A stretch of 12,843 nt of DNA from NCBI GenBank assembly GCA_007280315.1, contig QYQC01000240.1, positions 1 through 12,843 of the forward strand, written 5' to 3'. The position numbers and the translations under genes are program-made. Within the stretch, counting starts at the first letter, position 1, and every line of letters starts with the position of its first letter. This DNA is from Betaproteobacteria bacterium. Its GTDB lineage: Bacteria > Pseudomonadota > Gammaproteobacteria > Burkholderiales > SG8-39. Shown here one piece after another: positions 1 through 6,661 of this stretch. The notes below the pieces were generated by a model. That model ran no database searches and was not told where the DNA came from. It saw only the letters and a program-made list of their open reading frames with translations.

Positions 1-1
1 C

Positions 2-376
2 GTGACCGGCGCGGGCGAGCGCCGCGTCAGCGTGGACGATGACGGCCGCGAGTCGCATACCGTGTTCACGCTGGAGAGCGCGTGCGGCGGCTATAGTTTG
101 CTGCAGGCGCAATTGAAAACCGGACGGACCCATCAGATCCGAGTGCACCTCGCCCATCTTGGTTTCCCGATAGTCGGCGACGACAAATACGGCGATTTCG
201 AGCTGAACAAGCGCCTCGCAAGGCAAGGCATGAAGCGCATGTTCCTGCATGCATGGAAGCTTGCGTTCGTGCATCCGCTTGACGGTGCGAAGTTGGAACT
301 GGAAGCACCGCTGCCGCCGGAGCTGGAAAATTTCATGTCTACCCTGAAGCAGGATGCCGATGCCGAAACGATTTGA
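2..376 (+). CDS. rluC: 23S rRNA pseudouridine synthase RluC, C-terminal part (5' truncated by window edge)
   Basis: Only the last ~124 residues are present; the frame is open to the left edge, so the true start and the catalytic Asp of the family lie outside the window. The visible part carries the C-terminal signature of the RluA/RluC/RluD family, TGRTHQIRVH (visible residues 40-49), then DDKYGD and RMFLHAWKLAFVHP. The DDKYGD-x-E-x-N and FLHA spacing resembles RluC, which modifies several uridines of 23S rRNA, more than RluD. In E. coli rluC is also near yceF-yceD-rpmF, so the context supports the call. Its 3' end overlaps the next gene by 23 nt, which implies co-transcription and translational coupling. 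Confidence 0.9.
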   Translation: MTGAGERRVSVDDDGRESHTVFTLESACGGYSLLQAQLKTGRTHQIRVHLAHLGFPIVGDDKYGDFELNKRLARQGMKRMFLHAWKLAFVHPLDGAKLELEAPLPPELENFMSTLKQDADAETI

Positions 377-1016
377 ATTGCTGGTGTTCGACTGGGACGG
401 GACGCTGATGGATTCGGCTGCTGCCATCATCGCCAGCATCCAGGAGAGTTGCCGCGACCTGGGCCTGGCCGTGCCTGCGCGCGAGCGGGCCGCCCACGTA
501 ATCGGCCTTGGACTCAAAGACGCGCTGTCCTACGCCGCGCCTGAACTGCCGCTGGAGGACTACGGCAAGCTGGCGGAACGCTATCGGCACCATTATCTGG
601 CACGCGACCCTGATATCGAGCTGTTCCCCGGCATGCGCGAGATGCTCGCGCGTCTCAAACAAAGAGGCTATCTGCTCGCGGTGGCGACGGGCAAAAGCCG
701 CGCCGGACTGGAACGCGTGCTCGCGGCAACCGAACTGAAGCAATACTTCGACTCCTCGCGTTGTGCCGATGAGACCCACTCCAAGCCGCATCCGGCCATG
801 TTGCAGGAACTGATGCAGGAGTTGCAGATAGAACCGGAGGTGACGCTGATGATCGGCGACACCGCGCATGATTTGCAGATGGCGCTGAGTGCCGGCGTTC
901 CAGCATTGGCGGTGAGCTACGGCGCGCACCCGAGGGACGGTCTGACCGGGTTCAATCCGCTCGCCTGCATCGACACGCCGCAGGAACTGGCGCCATGGCT
1001 GGAAAAGAACGGCTGA
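354..1016 (+). CDS. HAD-superfamily phosphatase, Gph/phosphoglycolate-phosphatase-like
   Basis: A 220-residue cytosolic hydrolase with all four HAD motifs: motif I DWDGT (nucleophile Asp13, acid/base Asp15), motif II Thr112 in VATGKS, motif III Lys144 in SKPHPAM, and motif IV GDTAHD (Asp169, Asp173) for Mg2+ binding. The segment between motif I and residue ~90 is a helical C1 cap as in Gph and PGMB-type enzymes. Substrate cannot be read from sequence; phosphoglycolate or another small phosphomonoester is plausible. The start overlaps the rluC end. A second in-frame ATG at 360, six bases downstream, has a better-spaced AGGA (351-354) and may be the real start. The last 22 nt overlap the Rieske gene. 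This gene commonly follows rluC in betaproteobacteria (family knowledge). Confidence 0.88.
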   Translation: MPMPKRFELLVFDWDGTLMDSAAAIIASIQESCRDLGLAVPARERAAHVIGLGLKDALSYAAPELPLEDYGKLAERYRHHYLARDPDIELFPGMREMLARLKQRGYLLAVATGKSRAGLERVLAATELKQYFDSSRCADETHSKPHPAMLQELMQELQIEPEVTLMIGDTAHDLQMALSAGVPALAVSYGAHPRDGLTGFNPLACIDTPQELAPWLEKNG

Positions 1017-1405
1017 GTCCGTCGAGCGATAATTCGCGCGAGCCCGGCGAACCTGCGCCCGAGGCGAGCTCGCGCCTGATCTGCGCCAGCGCCGATCTGA
1101 CTGACGGCGGCGATGGCGTGCGTTTCGCGTTTGATCGCAATGGCGAGACGGTTCCCGCTTTCGCAATCCGCCATCGCGGACGCGTCTACGCCTATCTCAA
1201 CCGCTGCGCCCACATTGCGATGGAACTCGACTGGAAGCCCGGGAATTTCTTCGATACGGACCGCGAGTATTTGATATGCTCCACGCATGGTGCCCTGTAC
1301 GCGCCGGAGAGCGGAGCGTGTCGCGGCGGGCCCTGCCGCGGCGCGGCGTTGACCGCCTTGAATTTGTTCGAAGCCGACGGCAAGGTCTACTTGAAGAAGG
1401 ATTGA
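995..1405 (+). CDS. Small Rieske [2Fe-2S] protein
   Basis: A 136-residue soluble protein with one Rieske cluster site: Cys71-x-His73 and Cys95-x2-His98 (RCAH and ICSTHGALY). The first pair binds one iron by Cys and His and the second pair completes the site. The 21 residues between His73 and Cys95 exceed the 15-17 common in dioxygenase ferredoxins. Two further cysteines lie at 109 and 114 in SGACRGGPCRG. Residues 1-27 are Ser/Pro/Glu-rich and probably disordered. There is no signal peptide or transmembrane segment, so it is probably cytosolic. No partner reductase or oxygenase is nearby, and its role is unknown. It overlaps the HAD gene by 22 nt and ends 4 nt before sppA, so it belongs to the same transcript. 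Confidence 0.88.
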   Translation: MAGKERLSPSSDNSREPGEPAPEASSRLICASADLTDGGDGVRFAFDRNGETVPAFAIRHRGRVYAYLNRCAHIAMELDWKPGNFFDTDREYLICSTHGALYAPESGACRGGPCRGAALTALNLFEADGKVYLKKD

Positions 1406-1409
1406 GCTA

Positions 1410-2357
1410 ATGACGTCAGAGGAAAAGAACTGGGAGCGCGAGACGCTGGAGAAACTCGCGTTTGCCGCGCTGAAGGAACAGACGAAAGCACGTCGATGGG
1501 GGATATTCTTCAAGATTTTGACCTTTGTGTACTTAACCTTTCTGCTTGTCATGCTGTTCGAATGGAGGGGTGACGGCGACCTGATCTCCGACAGCAAGCA
1601 CACCGCCCTGGTAGAACTGGAAGGCGTGATCGACGCCAAAGGCGACGCCAGCGCAGAAAAAATCACCGGCGCGCTGCAAAGCGCGTTCAAGAACAAGGGC
1701 ACGCAAGGGGTAATCCTGCGCATCAATTCCCCCGGCGGCAGCCCGGTGCAATCGGGCATCATCAACGACGAGATGCGGCGCCTGCGCGGCATCTATCCGA
1801 ATACGCCGCTGTACGTCGTGGTTGAAGACATCTGCGCCTCGGGGGGCTATTTCGTCGCAGCCGCAGCCGACAAGATCTACGTGAACAAGTCCAGCCTGGT
1901 CGGGTCGATCGGCGTGCTGATGGACGGCTTCGGCTTTACCGGCAGCATGGAAAAACTCGGTGTCGAACGGCGCCTGGTTACGGCGGGCGCGAACAAAGGT
2001 TTCATGGACCCGTTTTCGCCGGTGGATCCACAGCAGAAAGAGTACGCACTCGGAATGCTGAACGACATACATCAGCAGTTCATTGCGGTGGTAAAGCAGG
2101 GACGGGGCAAACGCCTGAAGGACGATCCGGACCTGTTCAGCGGCTTGGTCTGGACCGGACAAAGAGCCGTGGAACTGGGTCTGGCCGACGGCTATGGCAG
2201 CGTTGAGTACGTGGCGCGCGATGTCATCAAGGCTGAATCCATCGTCGACTATACGCAGAAGTCCAATCCGGTCGAGCGCTTCGCCAAGCGCTTCGGCGCG
2301 GCCGCGGCGAATGGTTTCGCGGAGTTTACTTTGCGCGAAAGTATTCGACTGCGCTAA
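1410..2357 (+). CDS. sppA: S49-family signal peptide peptidase, short SppA type
   Basis: A 315-residue membrane serine protease that degrades leftover signal peptides. Residues ~31-50 form one hydrophobic segment after a charged cytoplasmic N-terminus; the rest should be periplasmic. The peptidase domain (about 65-270) shows INSPGGSP (106-112), the catalytic Ser144 in ICASGGYF, GSIGV (165-169) and the general-base Lys196 in TAGANKG. The Ser-Lys spacing of 52 equals that of Bacillus SppA (147/199, family knowledge). It has one S49 domain and so resembles the short SppA/SohB class, not the tandem-domain E. coli SppA. An AAGGA at 1397-1401, 8 nt before the ATG, supports the start. The TAA stop overlaps the stop codon of the convergent gene on the other strand. 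Confidence 0.92.
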   Translation: MTSEEKNWERETLEKLAFAALKEQTKARRWGIFFKILTFVYLTFLLVMLFEWRGDGDLISDSKHTALVELEGVIDAKGDASAEKITGALQSAFKNKGTQGVILRINSPGGSPVQSGIINDEMRRLRGIYPNTPLYVVVEDICASGGYFVAAAADKIYVNKSSLVGSIGVLMDGFGFTGSMEKLGVERRLVTAGANKGFMDPFSPVDPQQKEYALGMLNDIHQQFIAVVKQGRGKRLKDDPDLFSGLVWTGQRAVELGLADGYGSVEYVARDVIKAESIVDYTQKSNPVERFAKRFGAAAANGFAEFTLRESIRLR

Positions 2358-2369
2358 TCACTCATTAGC
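2353..2369. repeat. 6-bp inverted repeat spanning the two overlapping convergent stop codons
   Basis: GCTAAT at 2353-2358 and ATTAGC at 2364-2369 are perfect complements around a 5-nt loop. The repeat contains the sppA TAA (2355-2357) and the TAG of the leftward gene (2354-2356 on the complement). No T-run follows on either strand, so it is not a textbook intrinsic terminator. It could still mark the 3' ends of both transcripts. Confidence 0.45.
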
Positions 2370-3064
2370 AGGAATAACGACGGCCGGCGATCGAGCAGGG
2401 GCGGGTTTTTGCTCCAGTCGGCGATGCGCATGGTGCGAATATTTTCACCCGCCAGGGTGATCTCGGAAGCGACGCACAGCAGTGTTTCGGCGGCGCAACT
2501 ACGCAGAATGCTTTGCAGCAGTTTTTGGTTGCGGTAGGGCGTTTCGATGAATATCTGCGTCTGTTTCAGTCGGTGCGACTGCTGTTCCAATTCGCGCAAT
2601 GTCTTTTCCCGCTCGCCCTCAGCTATCGGCAGGTAGCCGTGAAATACGAAATTCTGGCCGTTCAGGCCGGATGCCATGAGCGCGAGCAGAATGGACGAAG
2701 GGCCGACCAGCGGCACCACACGATGCGCGTGCCGGTGCGCGTACAGCACCAGCTTCGCGCCCGGGTCGGCAATACCGGGGCAGCCGGCCTCGGACATCAT
2801 GCCCAGGTCGTTCCCCGACCGTAGCGGCGCCGCCAGGTCGGCGATGGCGGCGTCTGTCGTATGCTGGTTAAGGGTGCCGATGTGCAGTTCCTGCAGTGGT
2901 TTCGTCGTGCCTGTCTGCTTCAGGTAGGCACGCGCGGTCTTGGGATTCTCGGCCACGAAATATTCCAGCATGCGCACGCGCTGCTGCACCTCCTGCGGGA
3001 TGACCAGCGCGAGCGCCGCGTCGCCCAGCGTGGTCGGAATGAGAAACAGCGTTCCTGCCCGCAT
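2354..3064 (-). CDS. RsmI-like SAM-dependent methyltransferase (tetrapyrrole methylase family)
   Basis: A 236-residue protein of the fold shared by RsmI (16S rRNA C1402 2'-O-methyltransferase) and the precorrin methylases. Visible landmarks are FLIPTTLGD (7-15, the first SAM-binding strand and loop), MMSEAGCPGIADPG (89-102, matching the DAGTPLISDPG region of RsmI), VGPSSILLALMASGL (120-134) and FIETPYRN (172-179). The N-terminal motif differs from the PIGNLGD of true RsmI, so it is more likely the paralogue common in betaproteobacteria, with unknown substrate. It lies 14 nt downstream of maf on the same strand and shares its transcript. No good Shine-Dalgarno is seen close to its ATG, which suggests translational coupling. 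It ends overlapping the sppA stop. Confidence 0.85.
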   Translation of the reverse strand: MRAGTLFLIPTTLGDAALALVIPQEVQQRVRMLEYFVAENPKTARAYLKQTGTTKPLQELHIGTLNQHTTDAAIADLAAPLRSGNDLGMMSEAGCPGIADPGAKLVLYAHRHAHRVVPLVGPSSILLALMASGLNGQNFVFHGYLPIAEGEREKTLRELEQQSHRLKQTQIFIETPYRNQKLLQSILRSCAAETLLCVASEITLAGENIRTMRIADWSKNPPLLDRRPSLFLLMSD

Positions 3065-3074
3065 GACCGGTGTG

Positions 3075-3088
3075 CGTCCTATAGGACG
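3075..3088. repeat. Perfect 14-bp palindrome over the maf stop codon
   Basis: CGTCCTATAGGACG is its own reverse complement. It covers the maf TAG stop (3079-3081 on the complement) and runs into the maf-methyltransferase gap, 11 nt before the downstream ATG. In RNA it could form a 5-bp hairpin with a TATA loop and would sequester the only AGGA near the downstream start. Confidence 0.5.
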
Positions 3089-3666
3089 TTCACGCCCTGC
3101 GCAGCGAGCATTTCAGTGAGCGCGATCAATGGCAGCCCGATCAGGGCGTTGGGATCGTCGCCGTGCATCTTGGCGATGAGTGCGATGCCCAGGCCTTCGC
3201 AGCGGGCGCTGCCGGCGCAATCGTAGGGTTGCTCGCGTTGCAGATAGCGCTCGATCTGCTCGTCGCTGTAATCGCGAAAACGCACACGGTAGGGCACGAC
3301 GCGCGTCTCGGCCTGGCCGCTGGCGGCGTCGCACAGGCACAACGCGGTATGGAATATAACTTCCTTGCCGCGCATGGTCATCAGCTGGCGCAGGGCATTG
3401 GCGTGATTTCCAGGCTTTCCCAGCGTGGTACCTTCGAGCACCGCAACCTGGTCGGATCCGATGACCAGGGCCAGAGGAAAACGCGCTGCCACGGCACGTG
3501 CCTTCGCTTCGGCCAGGCGTCGTGCGGTATCCTGTGGCGCCTCGTTCGGCAACGCAATCTCGTCGACGCCGGGGGGCGCGACTTCGAACGGAAGCCCGAG
3601 CCGGCTAAGCAATTCGCGCCGGTAGCTCGAGGTCGAAGCGAGGACGATCAAACGGGTATTTTTCAT
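3079..3666 (-). CDS. maf: Maf-like nucleotide pyrophosphatase, YceF type (7-methyl-GTP pyrophosphatase)
   Basis: A 195-residue cytosolic NTP pyrophosphatase. It has the Maf N-terminal loop LASTSSYRRELL (9-20), Glu36 in GVDEIAL, the GSDQV metal-site motif with Asp72 (70-74), and the C-terminal DPNALIGLPLIAL (171-183). The residues around SDQVAVLEG and CAGSARCEGLG match the YceF branch, which hydrolyses m7GTP in E. coli, better than the YhdE (dTTP/UTP) branch. Adjacency to yceD-rpmF is also seen for E. coli yceF. In this window the gene is divergent from yceD, with 164 nt between the starts. No convincing promoter for maf was found in that gap; its leader has only a weak ribosome-binding site. 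Confidence 0.9.
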   Translation of the reverse strand: MKNTRLIVLASTSSYRRELLSRLGLPFEVAPPGVDEIALPNEAPQDTARRLAEAKARAVAARFPLALVIGSDQVAVLEGTTLGKPGNHANALRQLMTMRGKEVIFHTALCLCDAASGQAETRVVPYRVRFRDYSDEQIERYLQREQPYDCAGSARCEGLGIALIAKMHGDDPNALIGLPLIALTEMLAAQGVNVL

Positions 3667-3830
3667 TTCGGAACGGATTTAACCACGTATTGATGGATTT
3701 GTTGCCTGATATGTCCCCAAACCGGGGGCCGGACCAAGTGCGCCAAGAGCGCGCAAAAAGCGCAGCAAGGCTTTGAAAATCTTGTTTTTCCTTTGACAGC
3801 GGGGGGCAAAAATAATATCATGCGCGCCTT
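3667..3830. other. Divergent intergenic region between maf and yceD
   Basis: 164 nt without a convincing gene. The yceD-proximal 40 nt carry the sigma70-type promoter described separately. The maf-proximal part is AT-richer but shows no clear -35/-10 pair on the minus strand. A short CCCC-AAACC-GGGG inverted repeat at about 3716-3728 has a stem too short to interpret. Confidence 0.5.
3793..3821 (+). promoter_or_regulatory. Sigma70-type promoter for yceD-rpmF-plsX-fab
   Basis: TTGACA at 3793-3798 is a perfect -35 hexamer. A 17-nt spacer leads to TATCAT at 3816-3821, five of six matches to TATAAT. It is the best sigma70-type promoter in the window and sits just ahead of yceD. The usual 6-8 nt from -10 to start would place +1 near 3828, 3 nt before the ATG, or on A3831 itself. 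The yceD message would then have almost no leader. Confidence 0.65.
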
Positions 3831-4322
3831 ATGTTGCAACCGGCGGTCATTGACGGCCTGGCGTTTGCCCGCAACGCGGCGGTAGTTGAAGGGCGGCTGG
3901 GCAAGGAGTTGCTGCCGCGGCTTGCCCAATCAGGGTGTTCTGATCCGGCGCTCCATTTTGTTCTGACCGGTGCATTTAACGAGCGCGGCGAGCCAGGTTT
4001 GAAACTTGCGATTGAGGGCAGCGTGCGCATGCAATGCCAGCGTTGCCTTGGCAGCTTGGATTTGCAGCTGCACCTTGAGGCACGATTGGAGTTCGCTTCG
4101 AGTGAAGCAGAAATCACGGCGGCCGAGGACGACATTGAGCGCGTAGTGGCCGGCCGCGAAATGAACGTCGCGGCATTAGTGGAAGATGAGGTTATTCTGG
4201 CTTTGCCAATGGTGCCCAGGCACGAGCAATGCCAGGCAGCGGCGGGAGCGGAGGGCGGCGGTAAAGCTTCGGCGTTTCAGGCGCTCGCGGCACTGAAAAG
4301 AAGTAGCGTTAGTGAAGGCTGA
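3831..4322 (+). CDS. yceD: YceD / DUF177 protein (23S rRNA accumulation protein)
   Basis: A 163-residue member of the DUF177 family, linked in bacteria and plants to 23S rRNA accumulation and almost always encoded just before rpmF (family knowledge). Diagnostic segments are CQRC (Cys69-x2-Cys72) and the acidic-to-hydrophobic stretch LVEDEVILALPMVPRHE (116-132), followed by Cys134. The N-terminus MLQPAVIDGLAFAR lines up with the start of E. coli YceD, so the ATG at 3831 is favoured over internal starts. No Shine-Dalgarno precedes it; an out-of-frame ATG at 3820 lies inside the -10 region. The C-terminus ends in the family-typical FQALAALKR region. rpmF follows after 53 nt. Confidence 0.9.
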   Translation: MLQPAVIDGLAFARNAAVVEGRLGKELLPRLAQSGCSDPALHFVLTGAFNERGEPGLKLAIEGSVRMQCQRCLGSLDLQLHLEARLEFASSEAEITAAEDDIERVVAGREMNVAALVEDEVILALPMVPRHEQCQAAAGAEGGGKASAFQALAALKRSSVSEG

Positions 4323-4375
4323 AGCGCATTGCGCGCTATGCCGGGATAAAAATTGAACAGGCAAGGAGTATAGAC

Positions 4376-4555
4376 ATGGCAGTCCAACAGAACAAGAAGT
4401 CACCCTCGAAGCGCGGTATGCACCGCGCGCACGACTTTCTCACCAATCCGCCGCTGGCGGTGGAACCGACAACGGGCGAAGTGCATCTGCGCCACCATAT
4501 CAGCCCCAGCGGCTATTATCGTGGCAAGAAGGTCGTTAAATCCAAAGGCGAATAA
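4376..4555 (+). CDS. rpmF: Large-subunit ribosomal protein bL32
   Basis: A 59-residue basic protein, too short for many gene callers. The sequence reads MAVQQNKKSPSKRGMHRAHD, then LRHHISPSGYYRGKKVV near the C-terminus, which is the bL32 pattern. It has no cysteines, so it is the zinc-free form, as in E. coli. AAGGAG at 4363-4368, 7 nt before the ATG, is a strong ribosome-binding site. A small AGCGC/GCGCT hairpin (4323-4337) sits in the yceD-rpmF gap and overlaps the last base of the yceD stop. The gene is co-directional with yceD and plsX and very probably co-transcribed, which ties ribosome assembly to lipid synthesis as in E. coli. Confidence 0.97.
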   Translation: MAVQQNKKSPSKRGMHRAHDFLTNPPLAVEPTTGEVHLRHHISPSGYYRGKKVVKSKGE

Positions 4556-4646
4556 GCGCACCTGACGCGACGCTGGCGGCCAGAATTAGCTTCCGCCCGA
4601 CGGCAAGTCTCATCGATTGTCGCCTGGATTGCCGCGTACAGACCAC

Positions 4647-5672
4647 ATGGATCCAACGGTAGCCATCGATTGCATGGGGGGCGATCACGGCCCCGGAGTG
4701 ACCGTTCCCGCGGCACTCAATTTTCAGAAATCCCGTCCACAGAGCAAGCTCGTCCTGGTTGGCCTGCAGCAGGCGATCGAGGCCGAGTTGCGTGCGCGTC
4801 ATGCCGTCCCCGGCCCGGGATTGCTGGTGCATAACGCGACCCAGGCAGTAGGCATGGACGAGGCGCCCGCATCTGCATTGCGTGGAAAAAAAGATTCATC
4901 CATGCGCGTCGCCGTCAATCTGGTAAAAAGCGGCCACGCGCACGCCTGTGTCAGCGCCGGCAACACCGGCGCGCTGATGGCAATTTCACGCTTCGTGCTG
5001 AAGCCCCTGCCCGGGATAGACCGTCCGGCCATCGCCGGAATTCTGCCGACACTGAAAGGCGAGGCGTACGTGCTCGATCTGGGCGCCAACGTCAATTGCA
5101 CCCCCGAACACTTGCTGCAGTTTGCCATCATGGGTGCCATGCTGGTTTCGGCGGTGCAGCACAAGGAGCGACCCAGCATCGGCCTGCTCAATATCGGCGA
5201 AGAAGACATCAAGGGAAACGAAGTGGTGAAGCAGGCGTCCGAACTGTTGCGCGCAAGCGACCTTAATTTCTACGGCAACGTGGAAGGTGACGATATCTTC
5301 AAAGGCACCACCGATGTGGTGGTGTGCGACGGCTTCGTCGGCAACGTGACGCTCAAGGCGGCCGAGGGCGTGGCGAAGATGCTCGGCGCCTTTCTCAAGG
5401 AAGAGTTCAAGCGCAATTGGCTCACCTATGCCTCCGGCATCATGGCGGCACCGGTACTCGCTGCATTCAAGCGCCGCGTCGACCCCGCGCGCTACAACGG
5501 CGCCAGCCTGCTCGGTCTGAAAGGCATCGTGGTGAAGAGCCACGGCTCGGCCGACAGCATCGGTTTCGAGAGCGCGATCGCGCGCGCATTCGATGAAGTG
5601 CGCGAGGGCGTGCTGCAGCGCATTTCCCATCGTATGGCTGCGGCCGGTCACACTAACGCGGAAGCGGCGTGA
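4647..5672 (+). CDS. plsX: Phosphate acyltransferase PlsX
   Basis: A 341-residue peripheral-membrane enzyme that converts acyl-ACP and phosphate to acyl-phosphate, the donor used by PlsY for glycerol-3-phosphate acylation. Signature segments are AIDCMGGDHGPGVTVPAAL near the N-terminus, SAGNTGALM, DLGANVNC, NIGEEDIKGNE, CDGFVGNVTLKAAEG and SLLGLKGIVVKSHGSAD. The ATG at 4647 is chosen because the conserved IDxMGGD begins a few residues in, as in E. coli; an in-frame TTG at 4617 would add ten unconserved residues. Neither start has a clear Shine-Dalgarno, and 91 nt separate it from rpmF with no promoter or terminator visible. The TGA overlaps the fabH GTG start in a 4-nt GTGA. Confidence 0.95.
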   Translation: MDPTVAIDCMGGDHGPGVTVPAALNFQKSRPQSKLVLVGLQQAIEAELRARHAVPGPGLLVHNATQAVGMDEAPASALRGKKDSSMRVAVNLVKSGHAHACVSAGNTGALMAISRFVLKPLPGIDRPAIAGILPTLKGEAYVLDLGANVNCTPEHLLQFAIMGAMLVSAVQHKERPSIGLLNIGEEDIKGNEVVKQASELLRASDLNFYGNVEGDDIFKGTTDVVVCDGFVGNVTLKAAEGVAKMLGAFLKEEFKRNWLTYASGIMAAPVLAAFKRRVDPARYNGASLLGLKGIVVKSHGSADSIGFESAIARAFDEVREGVLQRISHRMAAAGHTNAEAA

Positions 5673-6628
5673 TTCATTCCAGAATAATCGGCAGCGGCAG
5701 TTACTTGCCGCGCAATGTCGTCACCAATGCCGCTCTGGCGCAGCGAATGGATACCTCCGACGATTGGATACGCTCGCGCACCGGCATCCGCCAGAGGCAC
5801 ATTGCCGAAGCAAACGAAACATCGAGCAGCCTTGCCTTCGAGGCAAGCAAGGCCGCCATCGCCAGCGCGGGTATCGCCGCGCAGGATATCGATCTCATCA
5901 TTGTCGCCACGTCGACGCCGGACTACGTTTTTCCGAGCACCGCGTGCCTTCTGCAGGACAAACTGGGCATCAAAGGATCGCCGGCTTTCGACCTGCAGGC
6001 GGTCTGCAGCGGCTTCGTCTATGCGCTGACCACGGCGGATCTGTTCATTCGCTCGGGCCAGCACCGCTGCGCCCTGGTTGTCGGTGCGGAAGTATTCTCA
6101 CGCATCCTCGACTGGAACGACCGCGGCACCTGTGTGCTGTTTGGCGACGGTGCTGGAGCGGTGATCCTGAAAGCGGATGACCAACCCGGCATCATGGCAA
6201 GCGCCCTGCACGCCGATGGCAGCCATGCGGGTATCCTGTCCGTACCCGGCAACATCTGCGGCGGCAAGGTAACCGGAGATCCGTTCCTGCGCATGGACGG
6301 ACCGGCGGTATTCAAATTCGCAGTGCGCGTGCTGGATGAGGTGGCGCGTGAGATTCTGGCAAAATGCAAACTACAGGTGGACGATGTCGACTGGCTGATT
6401 CCGCACCAGGCCAATCTGCGCATCCTGGAATCCACGGCGAAGCGCCTCGGCCTGCCGCATGAAAAATTGATTGTGACCGTTGATCAGCACGGCAATACAT
6501 CGGCTGCGTCAGTGCCGCTGGCGTTGGATCTGGCGCTGCGTGACGGCCGCATCAAAGCCGGGGACAAGGTCATGCTGCAGGGCGTCGGCGGCGGTTTTAC
6601 CTGGGGTGCAGTGCTGGTGCAGATATGA
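5669..6628 (+). CDS. fabH: Beta-ketoacyl-ACP synthase III (FabH)
   Basis: A 319-residue thiolase-fold enzyme that condenses acetyl-CoA with malonyl-ACP to start fatty-acid synthesis. The Cys-His-Asn catalytic triad is complete: Cys113 in AVCSGFVYAL, His246 in LIPHQANLRI and Asn276 in QHGNTSAAS. The end, GVGGGFTWGAVLV, is the usual FabH C-terminus. The GTG start is supported because IIGSGSYLP follows at the same distance as in E. coli FabH and because GTGA overlaps the plsX stop, a typical coupling arrangement. fabD follows 33 nt downstream. Confidence 0.96.
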   Translation: MIHSRIIGSGSYLPRNVVTNAALAQRMDTSDDWIRSRTGIRQRHIAEANETSSSLAFEASKAAIASAGIAAQDIDLIIVATSTPDYVFPSTACLLQDKLGIKGSPAFDLQAVCSGFVYALTTADLFIRSGQHRCALVVGAEVFSRILDWNDRGTCVLFGDGAGAVILKADDQPGIMASALHADGSHAGILSVPGNICGGKVTGDPFLRMDGPAVFKFAVRVLDEVAREILAKCKLQVDDVDWLIPHQANLRILESTAKRLGLPHEKLIVTVDQHGNTSAASVPLALDLALRDGRIKAGDKVMLQGVGGGFTWGAVLVQI

Positions 6629-6661
6629 GACGGGAACGGCTGTGAAATTGATTTGGAAAAT

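Noticed and set aside
339..1792. Two long minus-strand open frames opposite the HAD, Rieske and sppA genes
   Set aside because: They overlap three well-supported genes, have no ribosome-binding site or recognisable domain, and are explained by codon bias of the sense genes.
4556..4646. Possible terminator or promoter between rpmF and plsX
   Set aside because: The 91-nt gap has no stem followed by T-run and no -35/-10 pair, so read-through from the yceD promoter is the simpler view.
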